Of a stretch of DNA of 64,000 nucleotides, positions 35,741 through 46,902 are shown piece after piece. The stretch comes from Styela clava (lineage: Eukaryota > Chordata > Ascidiacea > Stolidobranchia > Styelidae): positions 1,550,001-1,614,000 of the forward strand of contig NC_135260.1 in assembly GCF_964204865.1 (NCBI RefSeq), read 5' to 3'. The notes under the pieces were generated by a model that was given only the letters and a program-made list of their open reading frames with translations, made no database searches and had not been told where the DNA came from. Made by a program: the position numbers and the translations under genes. The number at the start of each line of letters is the position of its first letter. Position 1 is the stretch's first letter.

Positions 35741-36753
35741 TTTGGAGAGATTGTGAACATGTTTGTTCGTGTTTAGGAATTGTTGAAGCGTGGTTTGTCA
35801 GAATGATAGCGTCCTAGCAGGATAGCAACAATGCTGTCATTTTACCTTTCATTGATCGCAATTATGAAGATGGGATTCGTATAAAGCCCAGCCAACACTC
35901 AAAATTAGTAATTATCCAGTCAGTGTAAGAAATGCAGAATGGATAGTTTCCTTAATCCCAACTGAATAATTACTAATTGTTAAAACGTGGCGTACATGTT
36001 TTTCTCAAATCTCACATTTCGCAATCCCTGAAGTTCGTTTGGAAGTCCTGCAGAAGGAATACACTTATAAAGATTATTTTACACCAATTGGTGGTTGAAT
36101 TAAAGTACCACACCATTGTCCTTGTTTTTTGAGTTTCCGCACAGAACAAGGCGCAAGAGAAGCAGACCTATCAATTGAAATATAGCGGTGGGTATAGTAT
36201 CTTAACAGACCGATGAACCTTCTTTATTATTATAAGTCCAGTCGTGGGTAAAGTGCTACGTTCATGGGACACTCGTTCTATTTTTTTGTATAAAAACGGG
36301 CAATAGTCTAAGGGAAATTCAACAAAAAGTTGGTAACGATTGTTTCAAGTCAAGGCATGCGTAGTACGCCATTTTGTGGCTGAACAAAAGATTTGCCAAA
36401 TCATCCTGCGATGTTAATTCACGAACAGATGCGTAATAAATTCATCAAAAAGCAACTCTCGTGACAACGAATACTTCGCCAAACAATGCATTTATCAAAA
36501 TATACAATATATAACACACGCTAACTTTTATCGATTTACGTGACAATATCAATGAACAACCAGGGATGTTGTATAGACTGAACTGACTAAAATTTCATTC
36601 CGTTGTTTTATTTTCATTCTCTGAGTTATTTAAATCAAGATGCTGAGTTTTTCGAATTTTTAGTGCTTTCGAGTGTCAAATTTTACATTTTGTTGCCAAT
36701 TCAGTCAATTCCCATTAGTTTGTAGTTGAATTCATCTATTTCTCTAAACATCC

Positions 36754-36935
36754 TTATCCCACGACTTGACCACAGGATGCTGTGACATCATGTCCCTGGC
36801 GGGTGTACCACCTTGCCGTGCACCTATTGCAAGGGTGAACTCTACAAATTGCATAAGAATAATTCACGCAGCGAGCACCCTGACATACATCTGGACATCC
36901 ATGAACTAGAGCTTCTCCAGGACCACATGCTGCAC
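36754..36935 (-). CDS. Exon 9: C-terminal eight-cysteine domain and stop
   Basis: Starts after TTTTAG, phase 1. Cysteine spacing C9C3C4C7C4C2C15C; core motif HGCPDVCQGARC then CRVHPC...CTARWY. Stop TAA at 36754-36756. Twelve of about 59 residues differ from the plus-strand paralogue, all cysteines kept, which argues for selection on the fold. Confidence 0.82.
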
Positions 36936-39900
36936 CTAAAATATATCAAATTATAAAATAGTATAAAACATTTTGTCAAAAGATGTTGTGCCGAGGAGAT
37001 GCTTACTGAAAAAAGAAAAAAAAATGAAAATGTTATAGTTGTTTCCTACACGAAAATAGGCGCATTTTATTAAACTACTTCTGACTAAGGTTGGGGATTT
37101 CGATCTGAATAGTAAATTCCGAATCGCTGTCGAGGTAAATTCGTTACTTTTTCGTATTGAAGTCACTTTTTAGGGCAATATTATGTCTTTTTTACTGATA
37201 ATCTGGGAATTAAAAATGCCGAGTATATCTGACTCTCTAGCATTTGAAACGCCGACTCTTGTGAAAATTTGCCAATTACGACTCCACAGCCTAACCTGGA
37301 GCCATTCCTTCAATTGTTTATCAAGAGCGTTCACTATTGTTATAGATTTCCCTCGCTAAATGTGTTCTTATTTCCACCAATTTGTAAGTCTATCTTTGTG
37401 AAAAAAACTCAGCGAAATGCGCGCGTGCACGGTTTTGTCAAATTCTTAATTATCGTGGTCGGGTGTGTGTATTCAATCATCAAGTTGGTGAGTTAGGGCA
37501 ACAACTGGGACTAAAATGCTTGTAAATTCCCTAATTTTCATTGTTAAAACTTATCGAAAACAGCCCTGGTAACGCTGAAAATACAGTAAGGAGGAATATA
37601 ACAAAAAACACAAACAAAAAGTTTCTATATAAAAAGTAATGTTATTGGTACCTGCTGGAGCAATTTGCACCACTGGCACGGCTGGTGCTGCTTGTACATA
37701 TGGTACATGTGGTGCTGCTTGTACATATGGTTCATGTGGTGCTGCTTGTGCATACGGTCCTACTTGTACAATTGGTGGCCTTGGTACAGTTTGTTTGGGA
37801 CGATTCGTTAAACTCATTAGGAGTGCAATTAGAGTGAGTTTTGAAATCTTTTGTGGTTGTTTCTTATCTGTAATAAAAGCAGATTTTGATTGAGTGTTTT
37901 TTTTACTTCATGGATTTAAACATAGATAATTCAATTCTGCGTAATAAAAGTCGAAGGAATGCCATTTCGGGATTTTTAATTCCCCTGCTACAACTTCAAT
38001 TTCCGTATTTTGAGCGTTGGTGGGTGTGTTTTTTTTTGGCGGGAGCTTTGTACGAAAGATTCCTGATATCGAACTATACCAAGTAGCTTGTAATGTATCG
38101 CGATATCGACTGGCAAGAACAAAGTTATTACTAATAGTTAGAATACAATTACATTTTAAATAAGACTTGAACTGAAAAACATACAAAACACAGATCTAGT
38201 TTAGTCAGAATGACCAAACCCCCATCCCAGAGTTGGGTCGAGACCGCCGAGTTTCATCATTTCAAAGCACGATATCACAGCCAACAAAATCCCATAAAAC
38301 AATGCAGAGTGGCTAGCAACATTGCCAAATTTTATAGGCGGTAGTCGTATTCTGACCATACGCGCAACTTTTCTCTGCATTTTTGAGGCAGAGAGAGCAA
38401 TTGATAGGATGAGGAAGGACATTAAATCGTTTTCTCAATATGCAACTCTGCACTCGACAAAATTCATTTTCATGAATTGCTCAGAAAGCAATTTTGTTCG
38501 TGGCGAAGAGCTGACATTGCAGACGTGGGGCGTTGTTGACCAGACGCCCAAAAAGAAAAGAGGCTTAGCGGCGCATTTTTGCTTAGTTTTTTTTACTCTT
38601 GGCACTCTTGTATCTTCAAGAAGAAGTATTTGGCTAAACTAACTAAAGTCGCGTCTTTTCACCAACTGTTTTGGACCTGGTATCAATCGCTCACCTGAAA
38701 GTTTCACACAAGCCGTTCCACAACCTGTCGAACAGCATACTTCATCGTCTTCACAATCGGTAGCTTTCATACAAGGCGGGGTTTCAAACTCATCGCAGGT
38801 ATCTTTAGAAACTTCGGGAAATGGACATTGTTTATCTATTCCGGCAAATCCTTAATGGTGAATGAGAAGGTATTAGAATTTTATAAGTCTAGAAAATCAG
38901 GAAGGCCCCTTCGTCAATCATCGTAAAAACTCGAGGGATGTTTTTTGCGCAAAACATAATGTCTCGCTATGTTCTTTTCTCTCGGGAAACCAACATTTAT
39001 CAAACAACATACTATAGCGCTCAAAAAATTCGCCGCTTTTGAAGGCCAAACCTCTCATTACATTCGAAAATATTACCTGTTCTGCAATAATTTTTCAAAT
39101 TAAATTTATACTTTTTATGCGGGATGTTATTCAAATATGCAAATAATTGAAATTATCTTTGTTTTCGGCTAAAAGCGGTTTTGCAATGGAATTCGAGTAA
39201 TATTTGCTATCTTTTGCTAATCATTTTGATATAAAGTTGTTCCTTACTAAAGTATATCAATATATATTTTTGAAATCTAGACTTTTCGAATATAAAGAAC
39301 AGTACGGATAGTGGACCACGCAGTCTGGATTGAAAAGAATAGCCCAAAATGCTAAGAAATTGATTTTGAATGCAATAAAATGTGAAAGCTTACGTGTGGC
39401 GCACATGAATCCACTGTATCCAAGTGGACATTGGCATGTGAAGCCGTCCGTAGAATCGTCGTCTATGCAGAGTTTCCTCTGATCAGTGCAGGTTTTAAGA
39501 ATAACGGCGTTTTTACAGCCTGCATAAATATAAACATTTGATTCCATTTAGCACTCTTTTAGTATCAAGATGAGACGAAGATTAGGATGGAATTTAACAT
39601 TACAATATCTAAATGAGCATATTGTGCACGAAGTTTAAATATTTAAATATTTATAATAAATATAACATAAATATAATAAATATTTAAACTATTGGACTAG
39701 TAGTTTAAATTTGTATTTTTCGCTATAAAAGGCTACTACTTTTATTTATTTCGTGTCCATTAATTGCATGCATTGCTTTCGTTATCAGTGTTACTTTTAT
39801 TCCATTGCCAAAACTATGGCTAAAATCTGAAATATTAAATGAAAGAAATATATAATATAGACCGCTGAATTGTGTGTAATAAAAATTAAACTTATCAAAT

Positions 39901-42900
39901 AAGGTATACCAATATGCCTTTTACAGCAAGGCTATAACTATTCGGACCATAGGCATATCGGCTTAAGTAGCGGCTAAGGTTATTTACTACATGAAAAGAC
40001 TTTCTATTGGGTACAAAAACGAATAGTAGTATCTATAGCACTGACCCTTTCCTCTCCCTCCTGATAAATATGTAAATCCCACCCTAACTTCACATTGGTT
40101 TAAAAACCTAACTACAAGCAAGTACAGTATTGATCGAAGGCATTATTATGTATAGTACTGACCTATTGGAAAACATTTGAATGAACATCCATCTGATCCT
40201 AAGCAACATATGTTTCCATCCGGACAATTGAGACCTGGAACATCAATGGCACATTCATCGAATGTTTCGAATTCAGCTTGTTCGCAAAGATCGGCTGGAT
40301 TATCCGGAAAAGGACATCTGTCGTCGTAGCCAACCTCTCCTAGTGTTAGAAAAATAACATTTTTTCAGGTATTTATTTTCATTGTGCAAGAATCAGTGTA
40401 GAGCAATAATCAGATATAAGAAAAAAACTAGCAAAAACGGAAACAGTGACTAATAGCGACTGAAAAAAAAAACACCTTGATGCTGAATCACCGAAGCAAA
40501 CATAGAGAAGAAACAATTATATAAGAACTTAAAATGCAAAAACCATTAAAACAACAACAGATTACCAACAGAAACTAGAGAAATTAGTAGAGCCATTATT
40601 TTTTATATGCAATTTTGTGGCATATGCAGTAAAACATGGATTCGCAACACCATTTTGCTCTATTCTTAGGCGATTCACTAAAAACCGGACCTCTCCATTA
40701 TGACATTTTTATAACGATTTGATTTGGCGGGGTAATTTTGCCTTTTACGACACCGACACCATTTTGTTATATTCAATTTACTGAAAACCGGACTTTTCCA
40801 TTAGGATTTTTTATGTACATGGTTAAATAGCGTCTTCCAGTGATATCCTCAATGAGTGCAAACATTGGAAATTTATGCTTACTAACATTGCGTAGCCGCG
40901 CCCCTATTTTAGAATATGTCAAGTCTCGTGCCCAACCTAAAAAATAACTAGCTAACAATAAGCTACATTTGAGAACCATTGCTCATAAGAAGGGTCATAT
41001 ACAATATATATGTAATAATATGAAATATATAAAGTAAAATTAAATTGGCATGCTTTTTAAACATCAAATTCAACAAAGCGGACTAGGAATTAAACCGAAA
41101 CCAGTCATGCTTCGTTAACGCCGATGTAACTCTAAACTGCACAAGAGCATATCAATCTCAAAATCGACATATACAAACAATAATTCGAATCCTAAGGGAT
41201 TCAAAAGTCTTGCTGCACACTAACACAAATATATTTCCGTAACGTTTCGTCTGACCATGGTCAGACTTCTTCAGACATACATAGTTCAACAATAATTCGA
41301 ATACTCACGTTCCATACAATCATCCCCTCTAAATCCAAATGGACAAAGACAACTATGCGGCGGTGGTGTGGTTTCGTAGCAAATTTTATTTCCCGGACAA
41401 TCCGTGGTTGATGTGCAGGTTGCTAAATGTTAATAAAAATGAACTGAAAGGTCACAGCATCAATAAAATGACGTAATAAGTGGCCTGAGCTGTTATTGTG
41501 CTTAATTATTAAAACAACCAAATACGAAATACCCCAATAGTATCACAGAAAATGGTGATTTGATGACCTACAGTCTTACATAATACTTCAGTAAAAACGT
41601 CCGGAGAAAATCTTCCTATAAAACCAAATTTCAAAAAATTTGTAAAAACAAACATTGTACAAAATAAAATATATACTTCGTAAATGTAGATTATAAGGTG
41701 CTCCCGTAGTAAGTTCCCCAAGATGGCGCACAACTTGAACATAGTATGTTTACCAGGTTATGGTTATGAGGTTGTGCGTCATCTTGGTGCACATACTACG
41801 GGAGCGCCATGTGTACCAGGTTAGGGTTAGGCCATAATTTTAATCCAATTTTCCGTATTTTAGTTCTGTTACGAGTTCGGGTACTGGCTAAGTGACTCCC
41901 GTATTATTTGTACCTAAAATTATTGCTTAATTAATAACCCTAATCTGATACACATACTACGTTCCGTGTCCGCCATGTTGGTACACATACTTCAGGAGTA
42001 CCTAATATTGTCATAACAGTTTGATGTAAATAATATAAATAAAAATAACTTATAAGTTTTCATCTCGTTTAGTTTAATGGCAGACACATTTTCAGAATTT
42101 TACATCATTAGCAAATTATTCAGAGCACTCCTGAAGTATGCGCACAACCTGAACCCTAATCTGGTACACAAGCTGAGTTCAGGTTGTGCGCCATCTTGGT
42201 GCGCATACTTCAGGAAGTCGTTATTCAGTATTTAATTTATGTATTCTAGTAAATGAATCCATTTCGCCCATTCCTAAAATCGAGTCTAAAACATACAATA
42301 CTTGGCCAAGTAATATTCCACAGTGTAAAACATTGTGATTTGGTTTTCATCTTTGCAAAACAAAGGCGAGCGCATTCGAAGTCAATTAACGCTCATTAGA
42401 ATAAGAAAGGCAAAAATGTTCGCACTCGTTTATAGCGAGCGTTTTTTTTCCACATATTTGGTTTTTATCCTTGCAAAGCAATTGGAAGACAATTTTTCGA
42501 TAAGATGATTCATTAAAAATAAAAAACTATTTACACTGTTTCAAACATAATATCGTCGTTCGTGACCATCGTGAGAACTTGTTACATTTGCTCGGGGCGT
42601 TTATAATTAACTCTCTTAACGTAAAGTTTGCGATGTCACCGACTTCTCCTAGCTCGATCAAATAAATTTGCTTCGCGTCATTCGAATGTTCCGATCTATT
42701 TTTTACCCATAATTACCGCCATTAAGCAGTAATTAAAACACCAGATCGCACATCCGTGAATTTGAAACTTTAATAACGATGCGTTGCAAGTTAAGTCAAC
42801 TTAACCAACCAGTAAGGAATATCACAAGCACAAATTTCGGAAAGTGATAATTTACACATGTTTACTGGGGAAGGGGAGCCGCAGGAATCAATGCTGGTTA

Positions 42901-45900
42901 TCGAGCAGCGACACCCGAGTCGAAACGCATGACCGATATATTTCGTAAACGGCACAGTTTGACAATGCGTATATTCCGATAAAAATTGAGTGGTTGATAA
43001 AAATTATGTGGCGATATATATCTCACATTGGATCGTATGAAGATATTCCCCACTCCAAAGCGATCATATTAAGATACACCCTCTCCCTTGGCTACCTATT
43101 ACCAAGGTTACCTCATCCCAGGTAGGTTTGGGAGTCCCCGTCACGCTCAATCGTATAAAGCCCTCTTTGATGGTAGGTTGGTTTTTATGGTAGGTTTGAT
43201 GGGGGCATATTTATAAGATCCAGTTCATTTACTGGTGAGTATACAATTTTCGAAAATGAAACATTTTAAATGTGATGTTATCAGACATGATTTCAATTAC
43301 AGTTGGAAAACAGCAGGTATTCATAGACCTTCAATATTATACACTTTCACCATTCGCCATATCCTGTTATTATCAAAGATTGGAGAAGACAGCTGCGTCG
43401 TGTTTATTTGAATATGTAATTTCATTTTCATCAGATTATTGTGTCGGTACTACTTGTTACCGACCATCGTTACATTTACAAGACCTATTAGTAATGAATT
43501 ATTTCCTGTAAACACCAATTGTAATTTTGAAGTTACTCAGTCAGTATTTTTTTAACTTTGCAAACCAAATGCTATTTTTTTGGACAAGGTTTCGAAAGAG
43601 AGTCGCAATGTTTACTGAGTACAAGTATATTATAGTAAGATATTTTCGTCTTTAAAAAATTCATGGAAAAGCGGTGTATAGGAAGCTATGAACTACTCAA
43701 TTCCATTTATTCATCTTCAGAATTCGATCGAAAGTTGAAACGCGGATTTTCTTGGTCTAGTTTACCGCCTCGGTGGAGTCCGTCAAACTTATCGCCCTAG
43801 TTTCTTCCCATTCCCTTTCGCAAATAGTAATAAGTCGTGCAATAGCAATTTGGTACCAAAAAATATATATTTACTCAGGGCACTTATAACTATTTCCCTT
43901 CGAATTTTGCGATGTCAAGAACTCTGCCAAACGTAATTTACCAGTAAATAACTTGCAACGTTGGCGTTCAATATAGCATAGGTGAAATAAAAAATCCGAT
44001 AGTTCAAAATGCGATGTATAAAGCAATACTTCGCAATATTATAAACGTTAATTAGCCGGGGATCGTTGTTTTATGATAGACTCTGAAGCCTCTGCGCTTA
44101 CTTCTTCAAGGCTTGACCGACATTTATGCTGAGCTAACGGATCAGTTTAGTCAAATTTGGTTTCCTGACCAAAAAAAAAGTATTTTACATGTAAATTCAA
44201 ATGTTACTTATGTGAACTATTAAATTGACATCTAGTGAGACGTTCACGATTGTTAGTTAAATACTGATCAGTTTGTACGTCCTATTATCAATTGTTGAAT
44301 AAAATCCAATGTCATTTAATAAATCATTACCATGCAATTATGATAATCAACTATAGATTGTCGTTGTTTACAAAGTAAGCTATATACATTTGGACGAAAA
44401 AGCGTGAGCTGAGTGTCAAAGTTTACGTCTACGTCATAGACTCTAAGATAAGTTCATCCATTCACCCCTTTATCATTTCTAACCCCAAAGAGTCTTTGTT
44501 CATAGTTATGTCGTGTTATCACAGTCTCTGCAAAAACGTTATTACGCTTCTTATTAGGTGTTTGACACCATCGCTACTAACACCTGCAATTAATCATCGA
44601 TACACAACGAAACGCCGTGTTTAGGGAGTATGAAAGCTCATTTCCACAGTCTAGAAAGTCCATTACAACTCGAGTGAGATGTGGATGGGTGCACTTGAGG
44701 ATTTGGCTTTCGTGATCTTCCTTGTAACACACTATTTTAAATTGGATTTTTCCCCTCCATGTACTTTAATCTTAGACATCCTCATAGGTGACGCTGCTCG
44801 ATATCATTCACTGGTTTATCGCGATCTCCCTTCACATGAAACTCACTGAAATGCATTTTTTTTTGGTCTGTGTGTACAATGTCTACTTTCGGCATACGTA
44901 AAAATAAACTACTGACTGACATTGTTATGTTAGGACAATGCTTACGTGAAGGAAGAGATAGGCAAGATAAAATGCATCCATTTGAACAGCATATACTGCC
45001 CGAATCACAATTTCCACATAGGTCAATGGCTTCACCGCAAAATTCCGGTATTCGTTTTGGTACTGCACATGTTTCGTCAATGTAATCGGTGTTGGCTGAA
45101 AGTTGTAATTAGAAGAAAAAATGAGTTTCGATCGATTTAAATACCCGTGTTTGTACGATTTTTATACACGGGTTGATATGCATTCTGCAGCGAATCATAA
45201 TTTTTCAAAACTAATTGTAGGTTTCTTTCTAAAGCTAGGTCATGAGACGATCAAAACGTTTCTATAGAATTGCAGGTTTAAATTTAATAGTAATTCAAAA
45301 CTGTAAAAGTTCATGAAATTATTAAGATTCGTGTCGCTTAGAAAATATACCCCGGTTATTTTTATTGATAGATGAATGACATTATTGACCTAATTGGGAA
45401 ATTATTTACAAATTCTAAATAAAAAAGAATAATTTTACGATAATCTTTATTTTTCCAGTTTACTCAATTTGATTTACATCATTAAAAAAATTGCAAAACA
45501 CGTTTCGAATTGCAAAGCATTATTATTCCAAACTGCAACTTCACAAAGCAATGCCCCCGTTTTCAGGACGCCGTGATTGTTCATACTTCTAAAGTTATAT
45601 GCCTTGAGATAATTAGGTATCTACCATATTTTCAAATTTAACTTACGTTCATCGCAGTTGACACCTTTAAATCCAGCTGGACAATAGCACGCGTTATTAT
45701 CCAATGCAAAGCAAGTTTCCTTTGCAGCCCCGCATTTCGTGTTGCAATTAGCTCCTGAATATAGAAATACGGTTGTTTCATTCGAATGGACAAAATGATT
45801 CCAACGATAATTGTAAGATGATGGCCAGTACATTGCTCTTGGCGTTAGGTGGGATAGAATTACATTTCGTTTTGGAATTCTTATTTTAAATACTCAATAT

Positions 45901-46776
45901 TTTCTCGGTAGCTTAACCACCAAAGAGACAGACAGACAGCAATTTTCTCAACAAAAGAAAAGATTAATAGTCAAAAATTAGCTCGCATAGACCTGAGTTA
46001 CAAAATCTCCAGTTCGCAGAAGTGGCTTTTTTTATTGAAACAAAAAAATAATTTCAAACTATTCTTAAATATGGAACTTATCAAATGTAATCAATATTAT
46101 TTTTAGATTGAAAAGAAACCTCAAACACAGTCAAACAGGCGAAATTCTTCGACGCTCTTTAACAGTGGTTCTCAAACTTTTTGGACCGCGCCCATTTTAT
46201 AGAATTTGTCAAGTATCGCGCCCCCCTCGAAAAAAAAGCTAGCTGATAATGAGCTACATTTAATAGATAGTAGGGAGAAAAAAGGTATGTTTTATTCAAA
46301 AAATACGTGGCTGGAACGTAAATAATGAAATAAATGAAAAGTTTTAAAAACAGGCAAAATTGCCTCTTGTTGGGCGCGACCCACCGTTTGAAAACCACTG
46401 CTCCGAAAAAAAACTATCAACATAACTGCTTTGTCCACAAGAAATTTGTTGAGATTGCGTTTAAATTTAGTTTTGGCACGAGCTTATCGTTTACCATTAT
46501 GCTTTAATAACATTGTAGTTTGTAAATACTGTTCATAAAACGTAACTTTTTACGTCGCACTTACATGGCCCGACAGTCTTGGTGAACGAAATTTGTGGCC
46601 CCGGGTCCAAAAAACTTGCCTACCCCTGCATTCGACCAAAAAAACACTAAAAAAATAAGATTGCTAACTAAATAAGAAAATTGTCAGTGAGAGCACTAAC
46701 CCGAGCCAGTTAATATTATTCCATTGATAGCAACAGCAAACGAGAATAAAAATGCAATCCGGAAATATTCATCCAT
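36754..46776 (-). CDS. Secreted multidomain protein: signal peptide, (EGF-WAP)x3, repeat linker, Cys-rich C-terminus
   Basis: Nine exons, all joined at phase 1: 46701-46776, 45647-45754, 44946-45095, 41309-41422, 40163-40339, 39394-39519, 38695-38850, 37652-37867 and 36754-36935. The total is 1305 bp, 434 residues. I chose ATG 46776 because it gives a compact signal peptide (MDEYFRIAFLFSFAVAI...); in-frame Mets at 46806 and 46902 would add a charged leader. Order: signal peptide, EGF1, WAP1, EGF2, WAP2, EGF3, WAP3, linker, eight-Cys domain. WAP modules are four-disulphide cores best known as serine-protease inhibitors or antimicrobials, and EGF modules are binding or spacer units. An extracellular inhibitory or defence role is inferred, not shown. 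Exon lengths are all multiples of three except the two ends, as expected for exon shuffling. Introns hold a Penelope-like tail, MITEs, LINE tails and a hAT. Confidence 0.85.
37652..37867 (-). CDS. Exon 8: basic segment and VQ-A-AP repeat linker
   Basis: 72 codons. A Lys/Leu-rich start (KKQPQKISKLTLIALL) is followed by repeats of the type P-Y-V-Q-A-A-P-H-V. It has fewer repeat units than the plus-strand paralogue at 1-195. Donor GCAG|GTACCA. The linker is likely extended and flexible. Confidence 0.8.
38695..38850 (-). CDS. Exon 7: WAP domain 3
   Basis: 52 codons; eight cysteines C9C7C5C5C0C3C3C with the CPFPE start and the C-C pair of the WAP core. Closest of the three to a canonical WAP module. 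Acceptor CATTAAG, donor TCAG|GTGAGC. Confidence 0.82.
39394..39519 (-). CDS. Exon 6: EGF-like domain 3
   Basis: 42 codons; six cysteines C8C6C10C1C8C with the terminal C-x-C-P-L-G-Y-S-G motif. No calcium-binding consensus. Confidence 0.82.
39632..39690. repeat. AT-rich palindrome
   Basis: Perfect 14-bp arms AGTTTAAATATTTA (39632-39645) and TAAATATTTAAACT (39677-39690), loop 31 bp, in intron 6. Confidence 0.6.
40163..40339 (-). CDS. Exon 5: WAP-like domain 2
   Basis: 59 codons; eight cysteines C9C10C8C5C0C5C3C. The loops before the fourth cysteine and after the C-C pair are longer than in WAP1 and WAP3, so the inhibitory loop may differ. Confidence 0.8.
40885..40985. mobile_element. Fragment of the hAT MITE seen at 46163-46400
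   Basis: CGCGCCCCTATTTTAGAAT, TGTCAAGTCTCG and TAAGCTACATTTGAGAACCA parallel the left half of 46163-46400. Confidence 0.55.
41191..41287 (-). mobile_element. Truncated Penelope-like retroelement tail
   Basis: A 97-bp insert is flanked by perfect 15-bp repeats AACAATAATTCGAAT (41176-41190 and 41288-41302), as left by target-primed retrotransposition. On the minus strand it contains CTGAAGA, a GTCTGAC/GTCAGAC hairpin and CGAAACGTT, the arrangement I associate with the ends of Penelope-like elements and their hammerhead motifs. Element identity is inferred. Confidence 0.6.
41309..41422 (-). CDS. Exon 4: EGF-like domain 2
   Basis: 38 codons; six cysteines C5C5C9C1C8C, ending C-L-C-P-F-G-F-R-G-D-D-C. 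A Penelope-like tail has inserted seven bases from its 3' boundary, in the intron. Confidence 0.82.
41697..42002. mobile_element. Composite MITE: one palindromic copy joined to a second
   Basis: 41697-41811 is a short self-complementary copy (GGTGCTCCCGTAGTA ... TACTACGGGAGCGCC). From 41812 a longer family member continues (GTTAGGGTTAGGCCATAAT to TTCAGGAGTACC) without its own left end. Either nested insertion or template switching would produce this. Confidence 0.7.
42124..42216. mobile_element. Mini-palindromic MITE, 93 bp
   Basis: GCACTCCTGAAGTATGCGCA and its inverse flank a core with CACAACCTGAAC/GTTCAGGTTGTG. Same subfamily as the short copy at 41697-41811. Confidence 0.65.
42790..42930 (-). 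mobile_element. LINE 3'-tail fragment
   Basis: On minus, GGGTGTCGCTGCTCG, CTCCCCTTCCCCAGTAAA and a downstream AT-rich stretch match 635-700 and 58800-58870. Confidence 0.55.
44780..44925 (+). mobile_element. LINE 3'-tail fragment, variant
   Basis: GATATCATTCACTGG, CGCGATCTCCCTTCA, TGAAATGCATTTTTT and a CTACTGACTGAC end are shared with 58950-59065. It ends 21 bases from exon 3 of the EGF/WAP gene. Confidence 0.55.
44946..45095 (-). CDS. Exon 3: WAP domain 1
   Basis: 50 codons; eight cysteines C9C6C2C5C0C3C3C. The usual CP start is CA here and the second inter-cysteine loop is short. Donor CAC|GTAAGC. Confidence 0.8.
45647..45754 (-). CDS. Exon 2: EGF-like domain 1
   Basis: 36 codons; six cysteines C3C6C7C1C8C, ending C-Y-C-P-A-G-F-K-G-V-N-C. 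Acceptor TATTCAG, donor GAAC|GTAAGT. Confidence 0.82.
46163..46400. mobile_element. hAT MITE, 238 bp
   Basis: Ends CAGTGGTTCTCAAAC and the inverse of CAGTGGTTTTCAAAC. Flanks CTCTTTAA and CTCCGAAA retain five of eight bases. In intron 1 of the EGF/WAP gene. Confidence 0.75.
46560..46632 (-). mobile_element. Orphan hAT end
   Basis: GGCCCCGGGTCC...TTGCCTACCCCTG reads, inverted, as CAGGGGTAGGCAA, a hAT-type terminus. No partner found. Confidence 0.4.
46701..46776 (-). CDS. Exon 1: signal peptide
   Basis: 25 codons plus one base: short charged start, then a hydrophobic core (IAFLFSFAVAINGIIL) and a small-residue end (TGSG). Donor CGG|GTTAGT is phase 1, fitting exon 2. Confidence 0.72.
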
Positions 46777-46902
46777 CTTGGTAGATTTTGTCGCAGCTGC
46801 ACTCATCTCACTGACATTATGAATTGCGTGAACCCTAATTTGAATTGAATCATGCAAAATAAATTTGCCTTCGGGACGATGCGACGAAACAATTTTCTCC
46901 AC

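Larger units (their letters stand above)
36005..37867 (-). repeat. Right arm of the inverted segmental duplication
   Basis: Reverse complement of 1 to about 4090, containing exons 8 and 9 of the EGF/WAP gene and about 750 bp of 3' flank. This arm lacks the MITEs, LINE tail and SINE of the other arm and so approximates the ancestral, pre-insertion state. Confidence 0.8.

Noticed and set aside
37639-37893. 84-codon plus-strand Cys/Gly/Ala-rich frame
   Set aside because: It is the antisense of the VQ-A-AP linker exon; the minus strand has the splice sites and paralogue support.
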